Below, in pieces: positions 16,411 to 24,363 of a stretch of DNA of 64,000 nt. Within the stretch, counting starts at the first letter, position 1; each line of letters opens with the position of its first letter. The notes under the pieces are model-generated. The model was not told where the DNA came from. It did no database searches and worked only from the letters and a program-made list of their open reading frames with translations. This stretch comes from Actinomadura coerulea. GTDB lineage: Bacteria; Actinomycetota; Actinomycetes; Streptosporangiales; Streptosporangiaceae. The stretch covers positions 6,944,001 to 7,008,000 of the forward strand of contig NZ_JACHMQ010000001.1 in assembly GCF_014208105.1 (NCBI RefSeq). Direction: 5' to 3'. The position numbers and the translations under genes were made by a program.

Positions 16411-17457
16411 TCAGGGGCGGGTGCTGGTCCTGTGGACGAGGGACCATGCCGGTGTCCGGGTGCTCGGCCCGCCCAGGGCGATCCGGGCGCAGGACGCGCC
16501 CTGGTCGCGTAGGGACTGGGCGATCGTCGTCAGGCCCAGGCGTGCCGCCGCCGCCGCGTCGTCCCAGCCGGTGACCGCCACGTCGCCGGGGATGGAGCGG
16601 CCGGCGGCGCGGACGGCGCGGACGACTCCGGACGCCTGCCGGTCGCTCATCGCGGCGATCGCGTCGGGCGGCTCCGCGGAGGCGAGGAGGGCCGCCGTGA
16701 TCCGCTCGGCCTCGTCCGCGCCGTTGCGCGCGCACACCGCGACGGTCACGTCCTGCCAGGCGATCCCGGCGGCCTCGGCCGCCTGCCGGTAGCCCTCCAG
16801 GCGTTCGCGCGTCACCGGGAAGGCGGCGCCGGGGAGGGCACCGCCCTTGGTGACCATGGTTCTCCGGTCGCGGTCGAGCGGGAAGCACACGACGGCGGGG
16901 CGCTCGGCGCCTGCCCAGGCGGCGGCGCCGACCGCGCGGGCCGCCGCGCGGTTGTCGATGGTCACCAGCTCCATGCCTTCGACCGCCGGGCCTCCGTGGA
17001 CCACCGCGGGGCGCCGCGTCGACCGGACGGCCGCCAGGACGGGGTCGTCGTCGGAGGTGGTCCACACGATGAAGCCGTCGACGGCGGCGTCGGTGATCCG
17101 GGTGACGTCGTCGGCGGCGCCCGTGACGGGGACGAGGGTCATGCCGTACCCGTGCTCGCTGCAGACGCCGGCGATGCCCGCCATGAAGGACACCGCTTCC
17201 GGATCCTCGAACGCGTAGGTCAGATGCTCGCCCATCACCACTCCGAGCGTGCGGTTGCTGCCTCGGCGCAGGGACCGGGCGCTCGGGTCGGGACCGGCGT
17301 AGCCCAGCTCGGCGGCCGCGGCCAGGACCCTCGATCTGGCCTGCTCCGAGACGCGGTTCGGGCGGTTGTAGGTGTAGGAGGCGGTCATGACGGACACGCC
17401 TGCTCGCTCCGCCACCTGGGCCAGGGTCGCGCGCTTCGCGCCTCCGGACGGCTCCAT
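16411..17457 (-). CDS. LacI-family transcriptional regulator
   Basis: 348 residues. The N-terminal HTH (ATLAQVAERAGVSVMTASYTYN, residues about 9-30) and hinge (VLAAAAELGYAGPDPSARSLR) are typical. The periplasmic-binding-like core has GVVMGEHLTYAFEDPEAVSF, then DGFIVW, and the C-terminal PDAIAAMSDRQASGVVRA, then VTGWDDAAAAARLGLTTIAQSL. I start at ATG 17457; the frame stays open far upstream over the divergent MFS gene, but that part is not protein-like for this family. It is divergent from the MFS transporter over a 33-base gap containing one palindromic operator, so it probably represses that transporter and itself. Confidence 0.9.
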   Translation of the reverse strand: MEPSGGAKRATLAQVAERAGVSVMTASYTYNRPNRVSEQARSRVLAAAAELGYAGPDPSARSLRRGSNRTLGVVMGEHLTYAFEDPEAVSFMAGIAGVCSEHGYGMTLVPVTGAADDVTRITDAAVDGFIVWTTSDDDPVLAAVRSTRRPAVVHGGPAVEGMELVTIDNRAAARAVGAAAWAGAERPAVVCFPLDRDRRTMVTKGGALPGAAFPVTRERLEGYRQAAEAAGIAWQDVTVAVCARNGADEAERITAALLASAEPPDAIAAMSDRQASGVVRAVRAAGRSIPGDVAVTGWDDAAAAARLGLTTIAQSLRDQGASCARIALGGPSTRTPAWSLVHRTSTRP

Positions 17458-17473
17458 GACGCTCGATGATATC

Positions 17474-17489
17474 TGTGTATCGTTACACA
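17474..17489. promoter_or_regulatory. LacI-type operator between lacI-like gene and MFS gene
   Basis: TGTGTATCGTTACACA is a perfect 6+6 palindrome around TCGT, with the central CG expected for LacI operators. It ends one base before the MFS start codon, so the bound repressor would block that start site directly. Confidence 0.75.
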
Positions 17490-17490
17490 C

Positions 17491-18696
17491 ATGGGTGTCC
17501 GGGTCTCGTGGCGCGCGTTCGCGGGATTTGCTGCGTTCGGGACGTTCTGGGGGGTGTGGGGCGCCTCCGTGCCCCGCGTCCAGGACCAGGCGGGGATCGG
17601 GGACGGTGCGCTCGGCTTCGCGCTGCTGTTCGTGGGTGCGGGCGCCCTCCCGGCGATGCTGTTGACAGGGCGGGCACTGGATCGGTGGGGGCCGGGAGTC
17701 GCGGGCGCGGCCGTCATGGCGTTGGGCGGAGCCGGAGTCGTCGTGGCGTTCGCTGCCGTGGACCTGGCCGGCCTGTGCGCCGGCCTTGCCGTGGTGGGCG
17801 CCGCCAGCGGGGCGGCCGACGTGGGCATCAACGCGGTCGCCGGGAGGGCCGAGAGGGTCGCCGGGAGGGCGGTCATCACCCGGGCCCATGGTGTCTTCTC
17901 CGGCCTGGTGGTTCTGGCGAGCCTCGCCAGTGGAGTGGCCTCGTCCCTGCCGCTCGTGGTGCCGTTCGTGGTGGCCGGTTGCGGCTGCCTGGCCGCTGGG
18001 TTGTGCCTATGGGTGTTCCCTGGAGATTTCGCGGTCCAGCGTGAGGCCGGGGCGCCGCTGGGGCGGCATCGGGTCGTCCCGCTGCTGCTCGTGGGGGTGC
18101 TGGGTGCGCTCGCGTTCGCCAGCGAGAACGCGCACCAGAGTTGGAGCGCCGTTTTCGCCGACGATGAGCTGCGATCGGGTGGGCTCAGTGCCGTCGCGCC
18201 CGCCGTCTTCGCGGGGACGGTGGCGATCACGCGGTTCTCGGTGGGGGGCGCCGGGGGCGTCCGCCGGGTCCTTCTCGCGGGGGCGGCGGGGGCCGCGGGC
18301 GGCGCCGTCGTCATCGCGGCCGCGTCCTCGCTGGTGTTCGCCGGGATCGGCCTCGCGATGGCCGCCGCCGGGACCGCCGTGCTGTTCCCGACGCTGCTTC
18401 GCCTGGTCGCGCGGGACGTCGAGGACGAGTACCGGGGGCGCGCGACGTCGGTCGTGACGACCGTGTCCTACCTCGGGTTCCTGGCCGGGCCGGTCTATGT
18501 CGGGCTCTGGGCGGACGCCGTCGGGCTGCGCGGCGCCATGGTCGCGGTCGCGGCGCTCGCGGCCGTCCTCTTCGTCCTGACCCCGGTGCTGCTCCGGGCG
18601 GGCGGCTTCGCGGGCGGGGAACGGGACGGCGGTCAGGCGCGGGCGGGGGTCTTCTCCTCCGAGTCGCCCGGGCGGTGGTCGGGGACGAAGCGGTAG
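17491..18696 (+). CDS. MFS transporter
   Basis: 401 residues with about twelve transmembrane helices. The N-terminal half begins FAAFGTFWGVWGASVPRVQD, and the loop between helices 2 and 3 is GRALDRWGPGVAG, a modified MFS motif A. The second half contains FASENAHQSWSAVFADDEL and ends in Gly-rich helices. This resembles the YbjJ-like branch; the substrate is unknown but presumably matches the LacI ligand. No ribosome site precedes ATG 17491 and the operator abuts it, so the message is probably leaderless. The 3' end overlaps the convergent glnR by 64 bases. Confidence 0.85.
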   Translation: MGVRVSWRAFAGFAAFGTFWGVWGASVPRVQDQAGIGDGALGFALLFVGAGALPAMLLTGRALDRWGPGVAGAAVMALGGAGVVVAFAAVDLAGLCAGLAVVGAASGAADVGINAVAGRAERVAGRAVITRAHGVFSGLVVLASLASGVASSLPLVVPFVVAGCGCLAAGLCLWVFPGDFAVQREAGAPLGRHRVVPLLLVGVLGALAFASENAHQSWSAVFADDELRSGGLSAVAPAVFAGTVAITRFSVGGAGGVRRVLLAGAAGAAGGAVVIAAASSLVFAGIGLAMAAAGTAVLFPTLLRLVARDVEDEYRGRATSVVTTVSYLGFLAGPVYVGLWADAVGLRGAMVAVAALAAVLFVLTPVLLRAGGFAGGERDGGQARAGVFSSESPGRWSGTKR

Positions 18697-19349
18697 CCGA
18701 CGTTGCGGACGGTGCCGATCAGGGACTCGTACTCGGCGCCGAGCTTGGCGCGGAGGCGGCGGACGTGGACGTCGACCGTGCGGGTGCCGCCGAAGTAGTC
18801 GTAGCCCCAGACCTCCTGGAGGAGCTGGGCCCGGGTGAAGACGCGGCCCGGGTGCTGGGCCAGGTACTTCAGCAGCTCGAACTCCTTGAACGTCAGGTCG
18901 AGGACGCGGCCGCGGAGCCGGGCGGTGTAGGTGGCCTCGTCGATCGTGAGGTCGCCGCTGCGGATCTCGCCGGGGACCTCGTCGGCCTCCGCGCCGGCCG
19001 CGGCGCGTCCGACGGCCAGGCGCAGGCGCGCCTCGACCTCGGCGGGGCCGGCGGTCTGGAGCAGCACGTCGTCCAGGCCCCATTCGGAGCTCAGGGCGGC
19101 GAGCCCGCCCTCGGTCACGATCGCGAGCAGCGGGCAGTCGAGTCCGGTGGTGCGCAGCAGGCGGCACAGGCCCTTGGCCTGGACCAGGTCGCGGCGGGCG
19201 TCCACCAGGACGACGTCGGCCGGTGGCGCGTCGATGAGCGCGGAACCCTCGGCGGGCGCGACGCGCACGGAGTGCAGCAGAAGTCCCAGCGCCGGCAGGA
19301 CCTCGTCAGAGGGCTCCAACGCGTTGGTCAGCAAGAGCAAGCTGCTCAA
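18633..19349 (-). CDS. glnR: Orphan OmpR-type regulator GlnR (nitrogen regulator)
   Basis: 238 residues: an atypical receiver domain (VVLVDARRD, Asp50), then a winged-helix domain ending in LTFKEFELLKYLAQHPGRVF, then WGYDYFGGTRTVDVHVRRLR and GTVRNVGYRFV. The sequence follows M. tuberculosis GlnR closely along its length, including the N-terminal LLLLTNALEPSDEVLPALGLL and EGGLAALSSEWGLDDVLL. GlnR controls nitrogen assimilation genes such as glnA and amtB. No histidine kinase gene is nearby, as expected for this orphan. The start is TTG 19349 with GGGAGG upstream. Its divergent neighbours match the mycobacterial order; its usual downstream neighbour mshD is missing here. Confidence 0.92.
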   Translation of the reverse strand: MSSLLLLTNALEPSDEVLPALGLLLHSVRVAPAEGSALIDAPPADVVLVDARRDLVQAKGLCRLLRTTGLDCPLLAIVTEGGLAALSSEWGLDDVLLQTAGPAEVEARLRLAVGRAAAGAEADEVPGEIRSGDLTIDEATYTARLRGRVLDLTFKEFELLKYLAQHPGRVFTRAQLLQEVWGYDYFGGTRTVDVHVRRLRAKLGAEYESLIGTVRNVGYRFVPDHRPGDSEEKTPARA

Positions 19350-19572
19350 GTGCCGCCTCCCGTCTCTAAAAAGACGTAGGACCCAGGCGGCTCACCCCCA
19401 AGACCGGCGCACGGCCGGTGGCTCGAAGACGAGGTGGCCATGCAGGGCCTTTCGGATGAACTCCATGGCCTCGTCGCCCGGATCCCTCACCCATGAGCAT
19501 AACCGAGGTGCCTCCGGCGGCCATGTCGCGACCTGGCCGGACCGTGTCAGCGGGAGATGAGAGCCTGTAGGC

Positions 19573-19827
19573 ATGGCCAAGGGAACGATGCGGTACTGGG
19601 CGGCCGCCAAGGCCGCGGCGGGGACGCATGAGGAGCCGTACGACGCGGCGACGCTGGAGGACGCGGTCGCCGCGGCCAGGGACGGGCGCGGCGACGAGTT
19701 CGCCCGGGTCGTCGGGCGGAGTTCGTTCCTGGTCGACGGGGATCCCGTCGGGACGCGGCCGCACGCGTCGGTGGCGCTGCCGGAGGGCGGGGTCGTGGAG
19801 GTGCTGCCGCCCTTCGCGGGCGGGTGA
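19573..19827 (+). CDS. MoaD/ThiS-family sulfur carrier protein
   Basis: 84 residues with a beta-grasp ubiquitin-like pattern and a C-terminal PPFAGG ending in the Gly-Gly that is adenylated and thiocarboxylated in MoaD and ThiS. FLVDGDPVGTRPHASVALPEGGVVEVLPPFAGG is in fact the whole conserved C-terminal half, cited here by its pieces FLVDGDPVG and VEVLPPFAGG. The E1-like activating partner is not in the window. Its role could be molybdopterin or another sulfur-transfer pathway; the sulfur genes that follow (thioredoxin-like, sulfurtransferase, SseC) make a sulfur-carrier role plausible. Confidence 0.85.
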   Translation: MAKGTMRYWAAAKAAAGTHEEPYDAATLEDAVAAARDGRGDEFARVVGRSSFLVDGDPVGTRPHASVALPEGGVVEVLPPFAGG

Positions 19828-19949
19828 GGCGGCCGGTCGCCGCGGGCGAGTGATTTCTCGGGTGGAGAGGTCATTCTCCGGAGCGACCCTTTTGGGGCGG
19901 TTCGTTCACTATCGTGTGGCGAACGCATGCCCCAGGCCTAAGGAGAGAC

Positions 19950-20660
19950 ATGCGGAAAGTACTGCTGGTCCTGCTGATCCTCGTGGCCGCGGGGCTGGTC
20001 GCCGCGGACCGGCTGGGGGTCCGGGTCGCTGAGGACAAGATCGGCGAGCAGGTGGCCGCGCAGTACAACCTGCAGGAGCGGCCGGACGTCACGATCCACG
20101 GCATCCCGTTCCTGACGCAGGCGGTCGGCGGCGAGTACAAGCACATCGAGGTGGCGATCGGCGACTGGACGCAGCAGGGCGTGACCGTCACCGGCGTCAA
20201 GGTCGACATGCGGGGCGTCGACGCGCCGCTGTCGGAGGTCACCAAGGGCAGCGCCGCCAACGTGACCGCGCGCACCGCGACCGCCTCGGCCGTCGTCCCC
20301 TACGACGTGATCCAGAAGCAGGCGCCCAAGGAGGTCAAGCGGATCGGGCCCAAGGGCGACGACCTGTCGGTCGACCTGACCGGCAACATCCTGAACTTCC
20401 CGGTGAACGGCACCGCGGTCGTGGAGGTCAGGCCGACCGCCAAGGGCATCGCGATCTCGCCCGTGTCGGTGGGGTCGAACGGCGCCGCGCAGATCCCGCT
20501 GGCGCTGGTGAAGCGGCAGCTCACGTGGGTGGTGCCCGTCTCCGACCTGCCGGTCGGGTCGCGGATCAGCAAGATCGAGCCCACGCCGGACGGGCTGCGC
20601 GTGGCGGCGACCGCCGAGAACGTCCGGCTGAACGATCTCCAGGCGACCGCGCCGAAGTAA
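19950..20660 (+). CDS. LmeA-like DUF2993 phospholipid-binding protein
   Basis: 236 residues. The N-terminal segment LLVLLILVAAGLVAAD is a signal or membrane anchor, followed by the DUF2993 body: AEDKIGEQVAAQY, GIPFLTQAVGGEYKHIEV, GVKVDMRGVDAPLSEV and SVGSNGAAQIPL. In M. tuberculosis the matching gene, Rv0817c (lmeA), sits beside glnR and supports mannan-chain elongation of lipomannan in the periplasm. Position and similarity both support orthology here, but the substrate in this organism is not shown. ATG 19950 has an AGGAGA ribosome site; an in-frame upstream start at 19914 has none. Confidence 0.88.
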   Translation: MRKVLLVLLILVAAGLVAADRLGVRVAEDKIGEQVAAQYNLQERPDVTIHGIPFLTQAVGGEYKHIEVAIGDWTQQGVTVTGVKVDMRGVDAPLSEVTKGSAANVTARTATASAVVPYDVIQKQAPKEVKRIGPKGDDLSVDLTGNILNFPVNGTAVVEVRPTAKGIAISPVSVGSNGAAQIPLALVKRQLTWVVPVSDLPVGSRISKIEPTPDGLRVAATAENVRLNDLQATAPK

Positions 20661-20695
20661 TCCCGGAACCCGTGAACCGCGCCGGGGGAGCGTAC

Positions 20696-20881
20696 GTGAC
20701 AGTGGTGTGGGACCGGCCGCCGACGAGGGACGGCCGCCGGGACGCGCTCGGCAGCTGGTACGTCCCGTACGACGAGGGCTGCGGTGAGTACCGCGGGTCC
20801 ACGATGTTCCCGCGCGGCCGGCTGTTCTCCTTCGAGATCGTCGGCCTGGACGGGCGGCCCCTCCTCACGATCCCCACCTGA
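20696..20881 (+). CDS. Small unrecognised protein
   Basis: 61 residues from GTG 20696 with GGGGGAG five bases upstream. It contains GSWYVPYDEGCGEYRGS and FPRGRLFSFEIVGLDGRPLL; there is no signal peptide or membrane segment. It lies between the LmeA-like and thioredoxin-like genes on the same strand, so it probably belongs to the same transcript. No family is recognised, and it could be an ordinary conserved hypothetical of actinomycetes. Confidence 0.6.
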   Translation: MTVVWDRPPTRDGRRDALGSWYVPYDEGCGEYRGSTMFPRGRLFSFEIVGLDGRPLLTIPT

Positions 20882-20951
20882 CCGAAGGCCGGAAGGCAAA
20901 GAAGGCGGGCCGCGGGAAGAAAAGCGCGCGCCCCGGGGGTTGTTCCCCACG

Positions 20952-21377
20952 ATGATCGGAGCATTGACCGCAGCGGGCGTGCTGTTCGCGGCCACGGTGT
21001 TCGGCCTGGTGAGGCGGCGCCGTGACGGGGTGCTGCGCGCCCGGCGGGAGGAGGGCGGGCAGGTGGGGGAGACCGTCGGCCCTGACGACATGGGCGCCGA
21101 GCTCGGCGAGAAGGCCACGCTGCTGCAGTTCTCCAGCGCGTTCTGCGCGCCGTGCCGGGCCACCCGCCGGGTGCTCGGTGAGGTGAGCCGGATGGTGGAC
21201 GGCGTCGCGCATGTCGAGCTCGACGCGGAGGCGCATCTCGATCTCGTCCGGCGGCTGAACGTCGTGCGGACGCCGACCGTCCTGGTGCTCGACGCCGCCG
21301 GCCGCGTCGTCCGGCGCGCCGCCGGCGCGCCCCGCAAACCCGACGTCATCGCGGCTCTGGGGGAGGTCATCACATGA
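20952..21377 (+). CDS. Membrane-anchored thioredoxin-like protein (ThiX type)
   Basis: 141 residues. An N-terminal hydrophobic helix (ALTAAGVLFAATVFGLV) is followed by Arg-rich residues, then a thioredoxin fold with the redox motif FCAPC (Cys65 and Cys68) and the cis-proline region VVRTPTVLVLD. The helix puts the redox domain next to the membrane; the positive residues after it suggest a cytosolic location. In M. tuberculosis the equivalent gene is Rv0816c (thiX), between lmeA and cysA2, the same order as here. It probably works with the downstream sulfurtransferase or as a general disulfide reductase. Confidence 0.85.
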   Translation: MIGALTAAGVLFAATVFGLVRRRRDGVLRARREEGGQVGETVGPDDMGAELGEKATLLQFSSAFCAPCRATRRVLGEVSRMVDGVAHVELDAEAHLDLVRRLNVVRTPTVLVLDAAGRVVRRAAGAPRKPDVIAALGEVIT

Positions 21378-21448
21378 GCCACTACCTGAGCAGCAGCCTC
21401 ATGACCTGCGCTAAGACGAATGTCACTGTCTCGCAAGGCGAGACGGAT

Positions 21449-21478
21449 GTGACAGCCCGTGGATTGTCGGCTTAACAT
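21449..21478 (+). promoter_or_regulatory. Candidate sigma-70-type promoter of the leader-peptide/sulfur transcript
   Basis: GTGACA (21449-21454) and TAACAT (21473-21478) are separated by 18 bases and lie immediately before the leader ORF. A transcript starting 6-8 bases after TAACAT would begin at or near the GTG codons at 21480 and 21486, that is, leaderless. Confidence 0.5.
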
Positions 21479-21485
21479 CGTGTCC

Positions 21486-21572
21486 GTGCGTTACTGGACA
21501 GAGCAGATGCTCACGAAGCGCCGCGCGGTGGACTTCTGCCGCGTGGCCGCCTCGCTCTGTCGCATGGCCTGA
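21486..21572 (+). CDS. Putative leader peptide (28 aa) before the sulfurtransferase genes
   Basis: The peptide from GTG 21486 reads VRYWTEQMLTKRRAVDFCRV followed by AASLCRMA, then TGA. The core L-T-x-R-R-x-V-D-x-C-R-V-A-x-x-L-C-R matches the short putative leader peptides that precede sulfur and cysteine genes in many actinomycetes. Two Cys codons near the end suit attenuation by cysteine-charging state: ribosome stalling at Cys would alter folding of the downstream 78 bases. No ribosome site is present; an in-frame GTG at 21480 also fits a leaderless start. The family match is from memory of such peptides. Confidence 0.7.
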   Translation: MRYWTEQMLTKRRAVDFCRVAASLCRMA

Positions 21573-21650
21573 GGCATCGAGCCCGTCCGCCCCCGAGCAC
21601 CTTCTCCTTCTAGCTCGTACGCACGCTTCCACTCCGCCAGGAGATCCCTG

Positions 21651-22088
21651 ATGCAGGTCGATCCACGCGGGCCGCGCTTCGGCGCCTCCGTCACCACGGT
21701 CGTCCTCGTCGTCGTCCTGGTGACCGGAAGCTGGGCACTGCTCGCCGCTCAGGCCGTCGTGTTCGCCATCGCGACCTCCCTCGGCCTTCGGTACGCCCCG
21801 TACGGACTGGTGTTCAAAGTGCTCGTCCGTCCCCGTCTCGCCCCTCCCAGGGAACTGGAGGACGAGGCCGCGCCCCGCTTCGCGCAGGGTGTCGGGTTCG
21901 CCTTCGCCCTCCTGGGCACCGTCGGGTACGCGACGGGGACCACTTGGCTCGGCATCGGTGCCACCGCCCTCGCGCTGGCGGCGGCGTTCCTGAACGCGGC
22001 GTTCGGGTTCTGCCTCGGCTGCGAGATGTATCCGCTCTTCCGCCGCATCACCGCGAAAGTCCGCTCCGAAGGGAAGGTTCCCGCATGA
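21651..22088 (+). CDS. DUF4395 membrane protein
   Basis: 145 residues with four hydrophobic segments (SVTTVVLVVVLVTGSWALLA, AQAVVFAIATSLGL, GVGFAFALLGTVGYATG and IGATALALAAAFLNAAF) and the conserved FGFCLGCEMYPL near the C-terminus, the DUF4395 signature with its Cys pair. The function is unknown; this family is regularly found beside rhodanese genes and may take part in membrane sulfur transfer. It starts at ATG 21651 after the leader peptide, and its stop overlaps the sulfurtransferase start (ATGA, 22085-22088), so the two are translationally coupled. Confidence 0.85.
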   Translation: MQVDPRGPRFGASVTTVVLVVVLVTGSWALLAAQAVVFAIATSLGLRYAPYGLVFKVLVRPRLAPPRELEDEAAPRFAQGVGFAFALLGTVGYATGTTWLGIGATALALAAAFLNAAFGFCLGCEMYPLFRRITAKVRSEGKVPA

Positions 22089-22924
22089 GCCGCTCAGACG
22101 TCCTGGTGGACACCGACTGGGTCGAGGCCCACCTTGACGACCCCGGGCTCGTGCTCGTCGAGGTCGACGAGGACGTGTCCGCCTACGACAAGGGCCACAT
22201 CCGTGGCGCCGTGAAGATCGACTGGAAGACCGAGCTGCAGGACCCGGTCCGCCGCGACTTCGTCGACAGGACCGGCTTCGAGCAGCTGCTGTCGAGCAAG
22301 GGCATCGCGAACGACGACCTCGTCATCCTGTACGGCGGCAACAACAACTGGTTCGCCGCGTACGCGTACTGGTACTTCAAGCTGTACGGCCACGACAAGG
22401 TGAAGCTCCTCGACGGCGGCCGCAAGAAGTGGGAGCTGGACTCCCGCGAGCTGGTCACCGACGTCCCGAGCCGTCCCGCGACCGAGTACAGGGCCAAGGA
22501 CCAGGACCTGGCGATCCGCGCCTTCCGCGACGAGGTCGTGGACGCGATCGGCAAGCAGAACCTGATCGACGTCCGCTCGCCGGACGAGTTCAGCGGCAAG
22601 CTCCTCGCCCCGGCGCACCTGCCGCAGGAGCAGTCGCAGCGCGCCGGCCACGTGCCGACCGCGGCCAACATCCCGTGGTCGAAGGCGGCCAACGACGACG
22701 GCACGTTCAAGTCCGACGAGGAGCTCCGCGCCCTCTACACCGAGGCCGGGGTCGACCTGAACAAGGACACCATCGCCTACTGCCGCATCGGCGAGCGGTC
22801 CTCGCACACGTGGTTCGCGCTGCGCGAGCTGCTGGGCCTGGAGAACGTGAAGAACTACGACGGTTCGTGGACCGAGTACGGCTCGCTCGTCGGCGTGCCG
22901 ATCGAGCTCGGCGCAGGCAAGTAA
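22085..22924 (+). CDS. Thiosulfate sulfurtransferase (two rhodanese domains)
   Basis: 279 residues, matching CysA2/SseA-type enzymes that move the sulfane sulfur of thiosulfate to cyanide or a thiol. The inactive N-terminal rhodanese domain covers residues 5-125 (DKGHIRGAVKIDWKTELQDP, VILYGGNNNWFAAYAYWYF). The catalytic C-terminal domain has NLIDVRSPDEFSGKLLAP and the active-site loop CRIGERSSHTWF, with the nucleophile Cys233. Synteny (DUF1416 downstream, thioredoxin and GlnR upstream) matches M. tuberculosis Rv0815c. It is probably expressed from the leader-peptide promoter. Confidence 0.94.
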   Translation: MSRSDVLVDTDWVEAHLDDPGLVLVEVDEDVSAYDKGHIRGAVKIDWKTELQDPVRRDFVDRTGFEQLLSSKGIANDDLVILYGGNNNWFAAYAYWYFKLYGHDKVKLLDGGRKKWELDSRELVTDVPSRPATEYRAKDQDLAIRAFRDEVVDAIGKQNLIDVRSPDEFSGKLLAPAHLPQEQSQRAGHVPTAANIPWSKAANDDGTFKSDEELRALYTEAGVDLNKDTIAYCRIGERSSHTWFALRELLGLENVKNYDGSWTEYGSLVGVPIELGAGK

Positions 22925-22952
22925 GTCCCGCAGCACCACACTTGGAGGAACC

Positions 22953-23261
22953 ATGACCCAGGGCTGCGCAGCGCCCGAGCAGACGGCGCACCTTCCGGCG
23001 ACCGTCGACCTGGCCAACGAGGCCGTCATCCAGGGGACCGTCACGCGTGACGGCGCCCCCGTGTCGAGCGCCTACGCCCGGCTGCTGGACTCGTCCGGCG
23101 AGTTCACCGCCGAGGTGGTGACGGGCGAGGAGGGCGTGTTCCGCTTCTTCGCCGCCGACGGCGACTGGACGGTCCGCGTCCTGGCGGCCGGCGGTGTGAG
23201 CGTCGACACCGGCGTCACCGCGAAGACCGGCGAGGTCGCCGGTCTCGAAGTCACGATCTGA
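22953..23261 (+). CDS. DUF1416 protein (SseC)
   Basis: 102 residues, the full length of SseC-type DUF1416 proteins: CAAPEQTAHLPATVDLANEA at the start, then IQGTVTRDGAPVSSAYARLL and FRFFAADGDWTVRVLAAGG, a carboxypeptidase-regulatory-like beta-sandwich. These proteins always accompany the CysA-type sulfurtransferase in actinobacteria; the biochemical role is unproven. ATG 22953 has a GGAGG ribosome site. It is the last gene of the sulfur operon and is followed by a hairpin terminator. Confidence 0.9.
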   Translation: MTQGCAAPEQTAHLPATVDLANEAVIQGTVTRDGAPVSSAYARLLDSSGEFTAEVVTGEEGVFRFFAADGDWTVRVLAAGGVSVDTGVTAKTGEVAGLEVTI

Positions 23262-23277
23262 CCCGCTTGCGGGTCCG

Positions 23278-23312
23278 CGAACCCCGCCTCCCCTATCGGG
23301 GGGCGGGGTTCG
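23278..23312 (+). terminator. Hairpin terminator after DUF1416
   Basis: CGAACCCCGCC (23278-23288) pairs perfectly with 23302-23312; CCCC (23290-23293) pairs inside with 23298-23301. A weak T-rich tail (TCGCGTTT) follows. It separates this operon from the convergent gene at 23353. Confidence 0.7.
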
Positions 23313-23352
23313 TCGCGTTTCGGGCCCAGTCGGCTGTCGCCCGCGTTCCGGG

Positions 23353-24171
23353 TCAGTTGCTCCAGACCAGCGTGTTGGTGACCTCGACGCCGAGTTCCCC
23401 GGCGGTGGCGAAGACGCTGCCGGTGCGGTCGCCCGTCGGGCCGCCGCTGACCCAGTAGGACTGGGCGTAGACGACCGTGGACCCCTGCGCCCAGGTCCGC
23501 GTCCAGTACGCGGGGTCGGCCCTCGGCTGCCGAAGGCCGCTGGCGTCCGACGGGGTCAGCAGCTTCGGCCAGCCCTCCTGGTTCGTGTAGCTCTTGACGA
23601 TGGACGCGTCCGTCGACGTGGCGAACTTCAGGATCGAGACCGAGGTGATGATCTGCTTGGACGGGCTGGCGTACACGGCCGAGTACATGCTCCCCACGCA
23701 GGGGTGCCGGCGCAGCGCCGGCAGCAGCACGGAGTTCGCGCGGGTGACGCACGACTCGGTGCGCGTCCCCGCCTGCGTGAACACGTTGCCCTTCGCCGTC
23801 GTGATCGTCCGCTTCAGGACGCCGGAGGGGTCGACCGTCCCGCCGCTGGAGTAGGTGGGCGAGGGCAAGGTCGGCTCCGTCGTGGAGCCGTAGCTCGGGA
23901 GGCGCGTCGTGGACGGAAGCGCCACCGGCCGGACCGGGTCGTCGTCATCGCCGCCGAAGACGAGCACGGCGCACGTGCCGGCGATGGCCACCACCAGCAC
24001 CGCGCCGACGACGAGCAGCCACACGAGAGTGCTGCCGCCGCCGCGCCTCGGGGGCGGGTACGGGGGCGGGAAACCGGGGCCGCCGGGCATCGGTGGAGGG
24101 CCGGCGGGTGCGGCGGGCGGCGGGAATCCCGGCCGACCGGGCTGCTGGCCGGGCCAAGGTGGGGGGTTCAT
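23353..24171 (-). CDS. Proline-rich N-terminus, single-pass membrane protein of unknown function
   Basis: 272 residues: a Pro/Gly-rich cytosolic tail (residues 1-47), one transmembrane helix (LVWLLVVGAVLVVAIAGTCA), an acidic DDDD after it, a Ser/Thr/Pro linker and an external domain of about 150 residues. The external domain has two Cys (ESCVTR and RRHPCVGS) that may pair, and STVVYAQSYWVSGGP near the end. The topology (short Pro-rich tail inside, domain outside) is common among actinomycete envelope proteins with no assigned role. ATG 24171 gives the full tail. Confidence 0.75.
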   Translation of the reverse strand: MNPPPWPGQQPGRPGFPPPAAPAGPPPMPGGPGFPPPYPPPRRGGGSTLVWLLVVGAVLVVAIAGTCAVLVFGGDDDDPVRPVALPSTTRLPSYGSTTEPTLPSPTYSSGGTVDPSGVLKRTITTAKGNVFTQAGTRTESCVTRANSVLLPALRRHPCVGSMYSAVYASPSKQIITSVSILKFATSTDASIVKSYTNQEGWPKLLTPSDASGLRQPRADPAYWTRTWAQGSTVVYAQSYWVSGGPTGDRTGSVFATAGELGVEVTNTLVWSN

Positions 24172-24363
24172 GGTCGCTCCGGGCGGTTCACGTGCGGGGT
24201 GCCGACTGAGGTCGCACCAGATTACGTGCGTTGAATGGTGATTTCATGGCTGATTTCCCATATACAGATGGCCGTGCCCGTACAACCGTTCCGCGGCAAG
24301 GGTTCGGGACGCTGAGAGATAGATCACGCGCCCGTCCGGTGGCGGCGGGCGGCGGTCGCCGGA

